Source: JAPUIN01 sp041580375 (GTDB taxonomy: Bacteria; Acidobacteriota; Polarisedimenticolia; Gp22-AA2). Taken from it: a stretch of 20,364 nucleotides of DNA. The stretch lies in the NCBI GenBank assembly GCA_041580375.1, contig JBFGDZ010000050.1, forward strand, positions 1 through 20,364. The letters are read 5' to 3'. Shown one piece after another: positions 1 through 7,151 of the stretch. The stretch's first letter is position 1. Each line of letters opens with the position of its first letter. Both the position numbers and the translations under genes were made by a program. The notes beneath the pieces are model-generated. The model was given only the letters and a program-made list of their open reading frames with translations. It did no database searches and had not been told where the DNA came from.

Positions 1-401
1 CGCTCGTCGGCGTCCGAGACGTTCAGCGGGAAGGCCGTGTCGGAGACGAGGTGCGCGAGCGTGCCCATCTCGTAGGCGAACCGGCGCAGGGATCGCTGCT
101 TGATCAGAATCGCGCGTACGTCCCGCATCTTGCGCGCCACGCCGGCGGCCGCGAGCCCCCGGCCGTCGGCGTGCTGAAAGTGCACCTCTTCGTCCTCGCG
201 GATCGACGGATCCAGCATGCCGCGCACGAGGCGCTTCTCGTGCGCCTCGAGAACGGCCCGCAGAGCGGGAGGGCTGGCCTTGAGCGCGTCACGGATCATG
301 CGCGTGCGGGTGGCCTCGGTCCAGCAGAACGCGGGCGCTGCGGGCCACAGCGCTGCGAGGGTCAGGGCGATTGCGGCGGCGCTGCGCGGCGGGTGCGACA
401 T
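1..401 (-). CDS. Partial exported zinc-hydrolase-like protein (phospholipase C / S1-P1 nuclease-like)
   Basis: The reading frame starts at ATG 401 and runs off the left edge after 133 codons, so the C-terminus is missing. Residues 1-26 look like a signal peptide: arginine near the N-terminus, an Ala/Leu-rich core, and A-F-C before Trp27. A Trp right after the cleavage site, followed later by L-A-H117-L-V-S-D121 and F-P-L, recalls the zinc phospholipase C / S1-P1 nuclease fold. There the mature N-terminal Trp and an H-x3-D motif bind zinc. The usual early His seems replaced (A-T-R), so zinc binding and activity are uncertain. The gene is divergent from the cold-shock gene. Its -10 hexamer ends only 6 bases before the ATG, so its mRNA is probably leaderless. 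Signal peptide and frame are seen; family is inference. Confidence 0.6.
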   Translation of the reverse strand, partial: MSHPPRSAAAIALTLAALWPAAPAFCWTEATRTRMIRDALKASPPALRAVLEAHEKRLVRGMLDPSIREDEEVHFQHADGRGLAAAGVARKMRDVRAILIKQRSLRRFAYEMGTLAHLVSDTAFPLNVSDADE

Positions 402-407
402 GACGGG

Positions 408-436
408 ATTCTAACAGTGGGTCACCACCTTGACAA
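408..436 (-). promoter_or_regulatory. Sigma70-type promoter of the left-edge gene
   Basis: Read on the minus strand, TTGTCA (436-431) and TAGAAT (413-408) are separated by exactly 17 bases; each matches consensus at 5 of 6 positions. The predicted start of transcription falls at about the ATG at 401, implying a leaderless mRNA. The -35 box overlaps the -35 box of the divergent cold-shock promoter. Confidence 0.6.
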
Positions 437-459
437 CGGAGAAAACCGTGTGCTACCGT
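430..459 (+). promoter_or_regulatory. Sigma70-type promoter of the cold-shock gene
   Basis: A perfect TTGACA at 430-435 is followed after 18 bases by TACCGT (454-459), preceded by TG at 451-452 as in an extended -10. The predicted start near 466 would give a leader of about 80 bases. Long leaders are common on cold-shock mRNAs and allow temperature-dependent folding. Confidence 0.5.
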
Positions 460-548
460 CCGGCGCCGTTTGAATCGACCCCGATCCAGCGCGATCGCAC
501 GGCCGGGTCCACAGGCTCAGGATCATCGATTTTTCGAGGAGAAAGAAC

Positions 549-776
549 GTGAGACTGACAGGGCACGTGAAGTGGTTCAACAACACCAAGGGCTACGGAT
601 TCATCCAGCAGGACAACGGCGACGACGTGTTCGTGCACTACTCGGCGATTCAGGAGCAGGGATTCAAGAGCCTCGAGGAGGGCGAACCCGTCGAGTTCGA
701 GATCGTCCAGGGACCCAAGGGCCCGCAGGCCGAGAAGGTGATCAAGGTCCCGGGCGGCACGGCGCAAACCACCTGA
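549..776 (+). CDS. Cold-shock protein, CspA family
   Basis: This is a 75-residue single cold-shock (OB-fold) domain, near the usual 65-75 residue length. It binds single-stranded nucleic acid and acts as an RNA chaperone in the cytoplasm. The N-terminal V-K-W-F-N-N leads into RNP1 K-G-Y-G-F-I (residues 14-19); RNP2 V-F-V-H-Y lies at 27-31. The middle reads G-D-D-V-F-V-H, and the tail has P-K-G-P-Q-A-E-K-V. Together these are diagnostic of the family. The start is GTG at 549, chosen because GAGGAGAAAG (536-545) is a strong ribosome binding site at good spacing and the protein begins at the normal family N-terminus. A consensus promoter lies at 430-459 and a hairpin follows at 841-865. The paralogue letter cannot be assigned. 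Confidence 0.97.
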   Translation: MRLTGHVKWFNNTKGYGFIQQDNGDDVFVHYSAIQEQGFKSLEEGEPVEFEIVQGPKGPQAEKVIKVPGGTAQTT

Positions 777-840
777 CCCCAGCCTCACAGGCACGACCCG
801 ACCCGCCGCGACGGCTCCCGTCCGGATCCGCGTCCGCGGG

Positions 841-865
841 CGCTTCTGCGCAATGCGCGGGAGCG
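841..865 (+). terminator. Hairpin after the cold-shock gene, overlapping the next promoter
   Basis: CGCTTC (841-846) pairs with GGAGCG (860-865) including one G-U pair. After one mismatch GCGC (848-851) pairs with GCGC (855-858) around loop AAT. The stem is followed by TTATAAT rather than a run of T, so it is an imperfect intrinsic terminator. The same TATAAT can serve as the -10 of the downstream gene. Confidence 0.35.
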
Positions 866-872
866 TTATAAT
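844..872 (+). promoter_or_regulatory. Promoter of the aldolase/dehydrogenase gene, near-leaderless
   Basis: A perfect TATAAT at 867-872 sits 9 bases before the ATG at 882. A weak -35 (TTCTGC, 844-849) lies 17 bases upstream. Predicted transcription starts about 3 bases before the start codon, and there is no Shine-Dalgarno sequence, so a leaderless or nearly leaderless mRNA is expected. Confidence 0.5.
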
Positions 873-881
873 CCCGCCGTC

Positions 882-2972
882 ATGGACAATCTCTGGCGCG
901 ACGACGAAGCGCGCGGCCTCGCCGGCGTGGATCGGCTCGTCTACCGCTCGCGTCTCATCGGGCGGGAGCCGCGCCTCGTCCTCTGGGGCGGCGGCAACAC
1001 GTCGCTGAAGCAGACGGAGTCCGATTTCCGCGGGCGCGACGTGCGCGTCCTGCGCATCAAGCGGAGCGGCGCGGATCTGCGATCCGTCGGGCCGGGGGAT
1101 TTCCCGGGCATCCGCCTGGACGATCTGGAGCCGCTGCTCCGGCGCGACGAGATGTCGGACGAGGAGTTGATCGACTATCTCGCGCACTGCACGATGGAGC
1201 CGAACTCCCCGCGCCCCTCGATCGAGACGCTGCTGCACGGACTGATCCCGCACGATCACGTCGATCACACCCACGCCGATGCCATCCTCGTCCTCACGAA
1301 CACGACCGACGGGAGGCGACACGTCGAGGAGTGCTTCGGAGAGGACGCGATCTGGATCTCCTACCACCGGCCCGGCTTCCGGCTCTCCCGGGACGTCGCG
1401 GCCGCCGTCGCGCAACGGCCGCGGGCGCGCTGCGCCGTCCTGGAGAAGCACGGCCTGATCGCCTGGGGCGCGACGGACCAGGAGTCGTACGACGCCACGA
1501 TCGAGTTGATCACGCGGGCGGAGGCCTACGCGCGGGACCGCGGGCGGAGCCGGGCCGCCTTCGGCGCCGTCACGCGCCCCCCGATGCCGCCGGACGCGCG
1601 GCGACGCGTGGCCGCCGCGGTCGCCCCCCGCCTGCGCGGACTTCTGAGCCGGACGGATGGCAAGGTCGCGCGCGTCGTCATGAGATTCGACGACGGCGAG
1701 GACGTGCTCGAGTTCGTCGGCTCGGAGGCCGGCCCGCAGATCTGTCTGGCGGGGCCAGCCACGCCCGATCACCTGCTGCACACGCGGGCGCGCCCGCTCT
1801 TCCTCCACCACAATCTGCCCGAGCGGGCCGACACCGGGGACGGCATCGCGTCGATCAAGACGGCGCTGGCGAAGGAAATGGAGAAGTACGCCGCGTGGCA
1901 CGCGCTCTACTTCAGGAAGAACAGCGACGGCACGATGGACCCGCTCGAGCCCCGGCCTCGTGTGATCCTGATCCCCGGCGTCGGGATGTTCACGGCCTGG
2001 AGGGACGCCCGGCGCGCGCTCGCCGTCGGCGACATCTACCGCCACTCGATCCACGTCATGCGCGGCGCGCAGGCGATTGGCGGGTACCGATCGCTGAGCG
2101 TGCGAGACACTTTCGACGTCGAGTACTGGCCTGCGGAGCTGTTCAAGCTCACCCTCGAGCCGCCGGAGAGGGAGCTGGAGCGCCGCATCGCTCTGGTGAC
2201 CGGGGCGGCCTGCGGCATCGGCCGGGCGATCGCGCGCCGGCTGGCGGCCGAGGGATGCCACGTCGTCGCCGCCGACATCGACGGAGACGGGGCGGAGGCC
2301 CTGGCGGACGAGATCGTCTCCCGCCACGGGACCGGCCGGGCCCGCGCCGTCCGCATGGACGTGGCGGACGAAGCGGGCGTGACGCGCGCCTTCGAGGAGG
2401 CCGCGCTGGCGTACGGCGGCCTCGACATCGTCGTCTCGAACGCCGGCATCGCCCACTCGCGTCCCATCGAGGCGATGGAGCTGAAGGACTGGCAGCGCTC
2501 CTTCGACGTCAACGCCACGGGCCATTTCCTGGTCGGCCGGGAGGCGACCCGCATGCTCAGAGACCAGGGGATCGGCGGGAGCCTCGTCTTCATCGCCTCG
2601 AAGAACGTCCTCGCGCCCGGAAAGGACTTCGGAGCCTACAGCGCCGCCAAGGCGGCCGAATGCCAGCTCGCCCGCATCCTGGCGATCGAGGGCGGAGAGC
2701 ACGGCGTGCGGGTGAACATCGTGAATCCGGACGCGGTCTTCAGCGAATCCGGGCTGTGGAGCCGGGAGGTCCGCGAGGAGCGGGCGCGCGCGCACGGCAT
2801 CCGCGTGGACGACCTGGAGGACTACTACCGCCGCCGCAATCTGCTGCGCGCGCGGGTCCTGCCGGACGACGTGGCCGAGGCAGTCCTCTGGCTCGCGTCG
2901 GATCGGTCAGCGAAGACGACCGGCTGCATTCTCACGACGGACGGAGGGGTGCGGGAGGCCTTCCCGCGCTGA
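882..2972 (+). CDS. Bifunctional class II aldolase / short-chain dehydrogenase
   Basis: The protein has 696 residues and two catalytic halves. The N-terminal class II aldolase domain (about 15-240) shows G-G-G-N-T-S (37-41 region), the zinc pair H129-T-H131 and a third probable zinc ligand H190 in L-E-K-H-G. The C-terminal NAD(P)-dependent short-chain dehydrogenase (about 434-693) shows T-G-A-A-C-G-I-G (440-447), N-A-G at 520-522, Ser573 and Y586-S-A-A-K590. This matches the fusion typified by rhamnulose-1-phosphate aldolase/lactaldehyde dehydrogenase (RhaD-like). It would cleave a sugar phosphate or similar ketose and oxidise or reduce an aldehyde product in the cytosol. The true substrate is unknown, because no rhamnose or other sugar gene lies nearby. 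It is monocistronic, with a near-leaderless promoter. Confidence 0.93.
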   Translation: MDNLWRDDEARGLAGVDRLVYRSRLIGREPRLVLWGGGNTSLKQTESDFRGRDVRVLRIKRSGADLRSVGPGDFPGIRLDDLEPLLRRDEMSDEELIDYLAHCTMEPNSPRPSIETLLHGLIPHDHVDHTHADAILVLTNTTDGRRHVEECFGEDAIWISYHRPGFRLSRDVAAAVAQRPRARCAVLEKHGLIAWGATDQESYDATIELITRAEAYARDRGRSRAAFGAVTRPPMPPDARRRVAAAVAPRLRGLLSRTDGKVARVVMRFDDGEDVLEFVGSEAGPQICLAGPATPDHLLHTRARPLFLHHNLPERADTGDGIASIKTALAKEMEKYAAWHALYFRKNSDGTMDPLEPRPRVILIPGVGMFTAWRDARRALAVGDIYRHSIHVMRGAQAIGGYRSLSVRDTFDVEYWPAELFKLTLEPPERELERRIALVTGAACGIGRAIARRLAAEGCHVVAADIDGDGAEALADEIVSRHGTGRARAVRMDVADEAGVTRAFEEAALAYGGLDIVVSNAGIAHSRPIEAMELKDWQRSFDVNATGHFLVGREATRMLRDQGIGGSLVFIASKNVLAPGKDFGAYSAAKAAECQLARILAIEGGEHGVRVNIVNPDAVFSESGLWSREVREERARAHGIRVDDLEDYYRRRNLLRARVLPDDVAEAVLWLASDRSAKTTGCILTTDGGVREAFPR

Positions 2973-2988
2973 GGAGGGACATACTCCT
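2972..2988. terminator. Small hairpin between convergent genes
   Basis: AGGAG (2972-2976) pairs with CTCCT (2984-2988) around a 7-base loop inside the 21-base gap between two convergent stop codons. An outer GCTG/CAGC pairing (2968-2971 with 2995-2998) may extend it. There is no T tract, so its terminator role is weakly supported. Confidence 0.25.
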
Positions 2989-2993
2989 GAGCG

Positions 2994-3665
2994 TCAGCGA
3001 GGCCGCTTCCTGCGCTCGGGCTCGGGGATCGAGGATTCGATGGGGAAGAGAACGGTGCCGCCCCGTTCGATGTAGGACTTGGCCAGGATCGCGGCCAGAT
3101 GGCGGTTCGCGACGATCTGCGGGTTCTTCCGAATATCCAGAAGCTCCGGGTCGAGGTCGATCGCCCGCTGATACTGATCGATCGCGCGCGCATCCTTTCC
3201 CTGCATGTCGTACACGACGCCGAGATTGTAGTGCGCCAGGGCGTAGTTGGGAGCCAGCGCGATGGCGCGCCTGTAGGCCTTCTTCGCCCGTCCGTACCTG
3301 TGAAGCGCCTGGTTCGCCACGCCGACGTTGTTCCACAGCCAGGGTGAGCGTGGCTCCAGCGCCGCCGCCGTCTCGTACTGGGCCAGCGCCTCCTTCAGGC
3401 GCGCCGCCTGCAGCAGCATGTTCCCGTACTCGTTGTGGAGGAACGCGATGCCGGGATTGCGCCGGATCTTCTCGGCCAGGGCGTCCAGACCGAGCGGTCG
3501 CGTCCCGTCGGGACTGTACAGCCCCCTGACGCTCGCCGCGCGCCGGGACTCCTCTTCGGTGGACGCGCCCTCCGCCGCGCGCGCGTGATCGATCCGGCCG
3601 GAGACGGGCAGGAGGAGACAACCGAATGCAAGTGCGGCCATGGCGGCCGCGGAACGACGCGTCAA
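2994..3665 (-). CDS. Exported tetratricopeptide-repeat protein
   Basis: The gene encodes 223 residues. A signal peptide occupies about 1-30 (M-T-R-R, a hydrophobic core, then D-H-A-R-A before A-E-G). Three TPR units follow at about 73-106, 107-140 and 141-174, with typical N-N-V-G, Y-N-L-G-V-V-Y and A-I-D-x-x-x-R-A-I-x-L-D-P signatures. The rest is a basic tail. TPRs are protein-docking scaffolds, so this is probably an envelope or periplasmic adaptor; no enzyme motif is seen. I chose the TTG start at 3665 because TAGGAG lies 7 bases upstream and the signal peptide begins there. A longer frame to 3848 overlaps the upstream gene and adds only Arg-rich shadow sequence. It starts 10 bases after the upstream stop, and that stop codon forms part of its ribosome binding site. 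Confidence 0.85.
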   Translation of the reverse strand: MTRRSAAAMAALAFGCLLLPVSGRIDHARAAEGASTEEESRRAASVRGLYSPDGTRPLGLDALAEKIRRNPGIAFLHNEYGNMLLQAARLKEALAQYETAAALEPRSPWLWNNVGVANQALHRYGRAKKAYRRAIALAPNYALAHYNLGVVYDMQGKDARAIDQYQRAIDLDPELLDIRKNPQIVANRHLAAILAKSYIERGGTVLFPIESSIPEPERRKRPR

Positions 3666-3675
3666 GGTACGGCTC

Positions 3676-4302
3676 CTAACGAATCGGCTTCGCCTTGATG
3701 CTGACCTTCCTGTCCTTGCAGTATATCTTAAAGTCGATCGCCTCACAATCGCCCTTCCCCTTGAGGGCCGCTGCGTGTCGGGCGATCTCCCTCGCGAAGG
3801 CGTCGAAGGAGGGCTTGCGCCTGTCGCCGGCGCTGTCCTTGGCGGCAATGTAGCTTTGATAGAGGTTTCTGAGGGAGGCTTCGTCCCGCCGGCCGACCGG
3901 GATGCGGTGGGAATCCTCCCGCGGCGCGCCGCCGCGCCTGCGATCCCCCGGAGTCCTCAGGTGCCCCGAGCCGGGCCTGTAGGTTCCTCCCGTCTCGGTG
4001 CCGGCCGCCTCGTGGGCCGCCCGCGCCGCCAGGGGATGGAGGCGCTCGCCCTCCTCCTTTCTCCGAACGCCGCGGTTCCACAGCTCGCAGAACGCGTTGA
4101 ACCGGTTCAGAATGGCGTTATAGAGAAAGCGATCGGCGGCATTGCGCATCCGGACGCCCTGATATCGAAGGATGGCCTGCTTAATCGATTCCCGCTGATC
4201 GTTGGGAGGTCGTCCGGAGGATCCGATGAAATAGAGGTCGTACGCGATCTTGAGCCGCCGGATCTCCGACTCGATCCGCTTCAGATCTTCGCCGATCGTC
4301 AC
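3676..4302 (-). CDS. Hypothetical protein, possible MXAN_5187-type C-terminal domain
   Basis: The protein has 208 residues and no signal peptide or membrane segment. Residues 1-85 are predicted helical (M-T-I-G-E-D-L-K-R-I-E-S-E-I-R-R-L-K, then a conserved-looking Y-D-L-Y-F-I-G and R-F-N-A-F-C). A disordered Gly/Arg-rich linker follows (100-142). The C-terminal part (143-208) has L-R-N-L-Y-Q-S-Y and ends in I-D-F-K-I-Y-C-K-D-R-K-V-S-I-K. From memory that layout resembles the uncharacterised 'MXAN_5187 C-terminal domain', which I could not check. The start is GTG 4302, with GGAGGAG upstream and a promoter at 4338-4366. It is the first gene of a two-gene operon with the exported TPR protein, which suggests a shared process, but its function is unknown. 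Confidence 0.8.
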   Translation of the reverse strand: MTIGEDLKRIESEIRRLKIAYDLYFIGSSGRPPNDQRESIKQAILRYQGVRMRNAADRFLYNAILNRFNAFCELWNRGVRRKEEGERLHPLAARAAHEAAGTETGGTYRPGSGHLRTPGDRRRGGAPREDSHRIPVGRRDEASLRNLYQSYIAAKDSAGDRRKPSFDAFAREIARHAAALKGKGDCEAIDFKIYCKDRKVSIKAKPIR

Positions 4303-4337
4303 GGGCGTGGCTCTCCTCCGATCCGGGTTCCTCTCCG

Positions 4338-4366
4338 AATATAGGGTGGTCAGCCTCCGAATTCAA
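4338..4366 (-). promoter_or_regulatory. Promoter of the 4302-2994 minus operon
   Basis: On the minus strand TTGAAT (4366-4361) and TATATT (4343-4338) are 17 bases apart, matching consensus at 4/6 and 5/6 positions. Predicted transcription starts near 4331, giving a leader of about 30 bases that carries CGGAGGAGAG (4320-4311) before GTG 4302. Confidence 0.55.
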
Positions 4367-4485
4367 AAGGCCGGTTCTTTGACAGCGCTTCGAGGCGTGT
4401 GGTGAAATGTCGTTACCGCGGGCATTGGCGCCCCGATCACAGAATCGTTCTCGCCTCCGCGCGAAGCGAGTCCGAGGACCCGAGC

Positions 4486-5937
4486 ATGTCCCGATCCGGA
4501 AGCCCCAGGGTGCCGGTCCACACGCCCCCCTCGCGGCGCAGGGGCGCCGCCGGCCTGCGAACGCTGCCTCACATGAACGAACTCCTGGGGCGCGACGCCG
4601 TGCAGCGTCTCGTGGCGCGAAACGGCCGGCGCCTGGTGACGTCCCTCCTGCGCGAGCGGCTCGACGCCCTCCGGACGGAGGTGCGGCGCGGAGGCCTCGA
4701 CGCCCGGGGTCTCGAGGCGCGCCTGGCCGACCTCGATGCCTGGGTGGAGCGGGAGGCCCGATCGCGGACGGCATCCACCCTCCGGCCGGTGATCAACGCC
4801 ACGGGAGTGATCCTGCACACGAATCTGGGTCGCGCGATCCTGTCGGAGGAGGCGGTGCGGCGGGTGGCCGCCGTGGCGCGCTCCTACACGACGCTCGAGT
4901 ACGACCTCGCGAGCGGCCGGCGCGGATCGCGCGGCAGCCACCTCGACCGCCTTCTGGCTCTCCTGTTCCCCGGCCGCGCGGCGCACGTCGTCAACAACAA
5001 CGCCGCCGCCGTCCTGCTGGCCCTCAACACGCTCGCCGAGGGACGGGAGGTCGTCGTCTCGCGCGGCGAGCTGGTCGAGATCGGCGGCTCCTTCCGGATC
5101 CCGGACATCATGGCACGCAGCGGGGCGATCCTCCGGGAGGTCGGCACCACCAACAGGACCCGCCTCACGGATTACGAGCGGGCGATGGGGGCGAAGACCG
5201 GCCTTCTGCTGAAGGTGCACCGGAGCAATTACCGCATCGAGGGGTTCACCGCCGAGGCGGCGCTCAAGGACATCGTCCGTCTCGGCCGGCGGCGCCGCGT
5301 GCCGGTCCTCTTCGATCAGGGAAGCGGCAATCTGTCCGACCTGGCGCGCCGCGGGATCCAGGGCGAGCCCCGGCTCCAGGAGGCGCTCGCCGCCGGGGCG
5401 GACGTGATCTGCTGCAGCGGCGATAAGCTTCTCGGCGGACCGCAGGCGGGTCTGCTGATCGGGCGCGCGAACCTGATCCGCAGGATCCGCGACAATCCAC
5501 TGAGCCGCGCGCTGCGGGTCGACAAGATGACGCATGCGGCGCTGGAGGCGACGCTCCTGGAGTACGTCCGGGACACCGCGGCGGAAAGCCTGCCCGTGAT
5601 CCGGATGATGTCGCTCACGGGCGGGACGATCGAGCGCCGGGCGCGCGCGGTGGCGGAGGAGGCGGGACGTCGTGCGCCGGGGCGGCTGGAGGTCTCGATC
5701 CGGCGCGGCTCATCGGTCCCCGGCGGCGGATCCGCACCCGGCGAGGGGCTCGACACCGTCCTTCTGGCCGTTCGCTCCGGGAGCCTGTCGGCCCGCGCCC
5801 TGGAAGAGCGGCTGCGCCGCCACGATCCGCCGATCATCGCGCGGATCGAGCGGAACCACGTGCTGCTGGACCTGAGGACTGTCCCCGAGGAGGAGGATCG
5901 CGCCGTCGCGGAGGCCCTCGTCGCCGCGGCGGGCTGA
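4486..5937 (+). CDS. selA: L-seryl-tRNA(Sec) selenium transferase
   Basis: SelA is a PLP enzyme that converts seryl-tRNA(Sec) to selenocysteinyl-tRNA(Sec) using selenophosphate, as a cytoplasmic ring oligomer. The 483-residue product is close to the usual ~460. Diagnostic stretches include L-R-P-V-I-N-A-T-G-V-I-L-H-T-N-L-G-R (99-116), V-V-N-N-N-A-A-A-V-L-L (168-178), S-R-G-E-L-V-E-I-G-G (192-201), R-E-V-G-T-T-N-R-T (217-225) and S-G-D-K314-L-L-G-G-P-Q-A-G. Lys314 is the PLP Schiff-base lysine. ATG 4486 is chosen because CGAGGA lies 7 bases upstream; an in-frame extension to 4399 has no site. The gene stands alone: selB, selD and selC are not in the window. A selenoprotein gene at 12267-12491 supplies a local reason for it. 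Confidence 0.97.
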   Translation: MSRSGSPRVPVHTPPSRRRGAAGLRTLPHMNELLGRDAVQRLVARNGRRLVTSLLRERLDALRTEVRRGGLDARGLEARLADLDAWVEREARSRTASTLRPVINATGVILHTNLGRAILSEEAVRRVAAVARSYTTLEYDLASGRRGSRGSHLDRLLALLFPGRAAHVVNNNAAAVLLALNTLAEGREVVVSRGELVEIGGSFRIPDIMARSGAILREVGTTNRTRLTDYERAMGAKTGLLLKVHRSNYRIEGFTAEAALKDIVRLGRRRRVPVLFDQGSGNLSDLARRGIQGEPRLQEALAAGADVICCSGDKLLGGPQAGLLIGRANLIRRIRDNPLSRALRVDKMTHAALEATLLEYVRDTAAESLPVIRMMSLTGGTIERRARAVAEEAGRRAPGRLEVSIRRGSSVPGGGSAPGEGLDTVLLAVRSGSLSARALEERLRRHDPPIIARIERNHVLLDLRTVPEEEDRAVAEALVAAAG

Positions 5938-5958
5938 GGGCCTCGAAGCTCCTCTCAG
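5934..5958. terminator. Hairpin spanning convergent selA and ychF stops
   Basis: CTGAGGG (5934-5940) pairs with CCTCTCAG (5951-5958) through seven pairs including one G-U, with an 11-base loop. Both stop codons lie within the stem. It could end transcription in both directions, but no T tract is present. Confidence 0.3.
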
Positions 5959-7040
5959 ACGTTGAATCGGAAATTGATGACGTCGCCGTCCCGGACCTCG
6001 TAGTCCCGGCCCTCCGATCGAAGCCTCGCGTTCTCGCGCGCGGCGGCGATGCTCCCCAGCGACCTCAGATCCTCGTAGGTCACCACCTCGGCCCGGATGA
6101 ACCCGCGCTCGAAGTCGCTGTGAATCGTGCCCGCCGCCCGCGGGGCGGGCGTGCCGGCGCGCACCGGCCAGGCCCTGCACTCGTCCTCTCCGATGGTGAA
6201 GAACTGGATTAGTCCGAGCAGTTCGAAGGCCGCGCGGATGAGGCGGTCCTTCGCCGGCTCCCGGAGGCCGAGATCCTCCTGGAAGGCGCGGGCGTCCTCC
6301 CCGTCCAGCTCGGCGATCTCCTCCTCCACCTTGGCGGAGATGGCGCAGACGGCGACGAAGCGGCGCGCGGCGATCTCGCGCAGGCCGGGCTCGCCGGCCA
6401 CGTCCGGTATCGTCCGGACGTCGGTCTCGTCCAGGTTGATGATGACGAGCAGCGGCTTCGCGGTCAGGAAGGCGAACCCGCGTATCCTCTTGAAATCGTC
6501 CTCCTGGAGATCGATCTCGCGGATCGGCGTCTCGCGCTCGAGCGAGGCGAGGCAGCGCTGGAGCACGGGCAGCTCGGCCTCGTCGTCCTTGCTTCGGGCT
6601 TTCCTGAGGTTCAGCTCCAGGCGCTCGATCCGCCGCTGCGCAACGTCGAGGTCGGCAAGCATCAGCTCGGTCTCCATGGTGGCGATGTCCCTGCGCGGAT
6701 CGATGGAGCCCTCGCCGTGCGGGATCTCCGGATCGCGGAAGGCGCGGACGACGTGAGCGATCGCGTCCACGTTGCGCATCTCCTTGAGGAACAGCGCGTC
6801 CTTCGCCTCCCCCTTCTGAAGCCCCTGAACGTCGAGGAAATCGAACTGAGCGCGGGTCGTCTTCTTCGGCCGGAACATGCGGGCCAGCTCGTCGAGCCGC
6901 GGATCGGGAACGCGCGCCACGCCGACGTGCGGCTCGGATCGGCCGCCGGCGAACTTGTCGACGCCCACGTGCGCGCCGGTCAGGATGTTGAACAGGGTGG
7001 TCTTGCCGACCTTCGGAAAGCCCAGGAGTCCGAACTTCAT
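5955..7040 (-). CDS. ychF: Divergent YchF-type ATPase (Obg-like, TGS domain)
   Basis: The protein has 361 residues, the family length. G1 is G7-F-P-K-V-G-K-T-T15, G3 is D70-V-Q-G73, and the G4 position is N202-L-D-E, the non-canonical motif that favours ATP over GTP. A coiled-coil helical insert follows (about 120-180). The C-terminal TGS/DUF933 part (about 277-361) is strongly YchF-like: I-Q-F-F-T-I-G-E-D-E-C-R-A-W, then H-S-D-F-E-R-G-F-I-R-A-E and D-G-D-V-I-N-F-R-F-N-V. YchF binds ribosomes and affects stress responses. Oddities: P-K-V-G-K-T-T replaces the usual P-N-V-G-K-S-T, and the glycine-rich switch segment after G3 (normally K-G-A-S-x-G-E-G-L-G) is reduced. It is therefore a side branch of the family, possibly not equivalent to the housekeeping protein. 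The start at 7040 places the P-loop at the N-terminus. An open extension to 7739 is antisense shadow. Confidence 0.92.
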   Translation of the reverse strand: MKFGLLGFPKVGKTTLFNILTGAHVGVDKFAGGRSEPHVGVARVPDPRLDELARMFRPKKTTRAQFDFLDVQGLQKGEAKDALFLKEMRNVDAIAHVVRAFRDPEIPHGEGSIDPRRDIATMETELMLADLDVAQRRIERLELNLRKARSKDDEAELPVLQRCLASLERETPIREIDLQEDDFKRIRGFAFLTAKPLLVIINLDETDVRTIPDVAGEPGLREIAARRFVAVCAISAKVEEEIAELDGEDARAFQEDLGLREPAKDRLIRAAFELLGLIQFFTIGEDECRAWPVRAGTPAPRAAGTIHSDFERGFIRAEVVTYEDLRSLGSIAAARENARLRSEGRDYEVRDGDVINFRFNV

Positions 7041-7071
7041 CGCGCCACGCCCCGCCTCATCGTGGAAAAGC

Positions 7072-7103
7072 GCCGGAACGGCGATTCTACCAGCCGTTCC
7101 GGC
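7072..7103. promoter_or_regulatory. 11-bp perfect dyad flanking the ychF -10 element
   Basis: GCCGGAACGGC (7072-7082) and its exact reverse complement GCCGTTCCGGC (7093-7103) are separated by 10 bases, about two helical turns centre to centre. The spacer holds the minus-strand extended -10 TGGTAGAAT (7092-7084) of ychF. The outer arm would lie upstream of the transcription start, so a DNA operator is more likely than an RNA hairpin. Confidence 0.5.
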
Positions 7104-7151
7104 CCGACAGGTGTATGATGAACAAAAGGCCGGTACCGACGGGAGGCCGAC

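Noticed and set aside
453..2795. 780-codon open frame antisense to the cold-shock and aldolase genes
   Set aside because: It lies over strongly recognised genes and its translation has no motif; long antisense frames are expected at this GC content.
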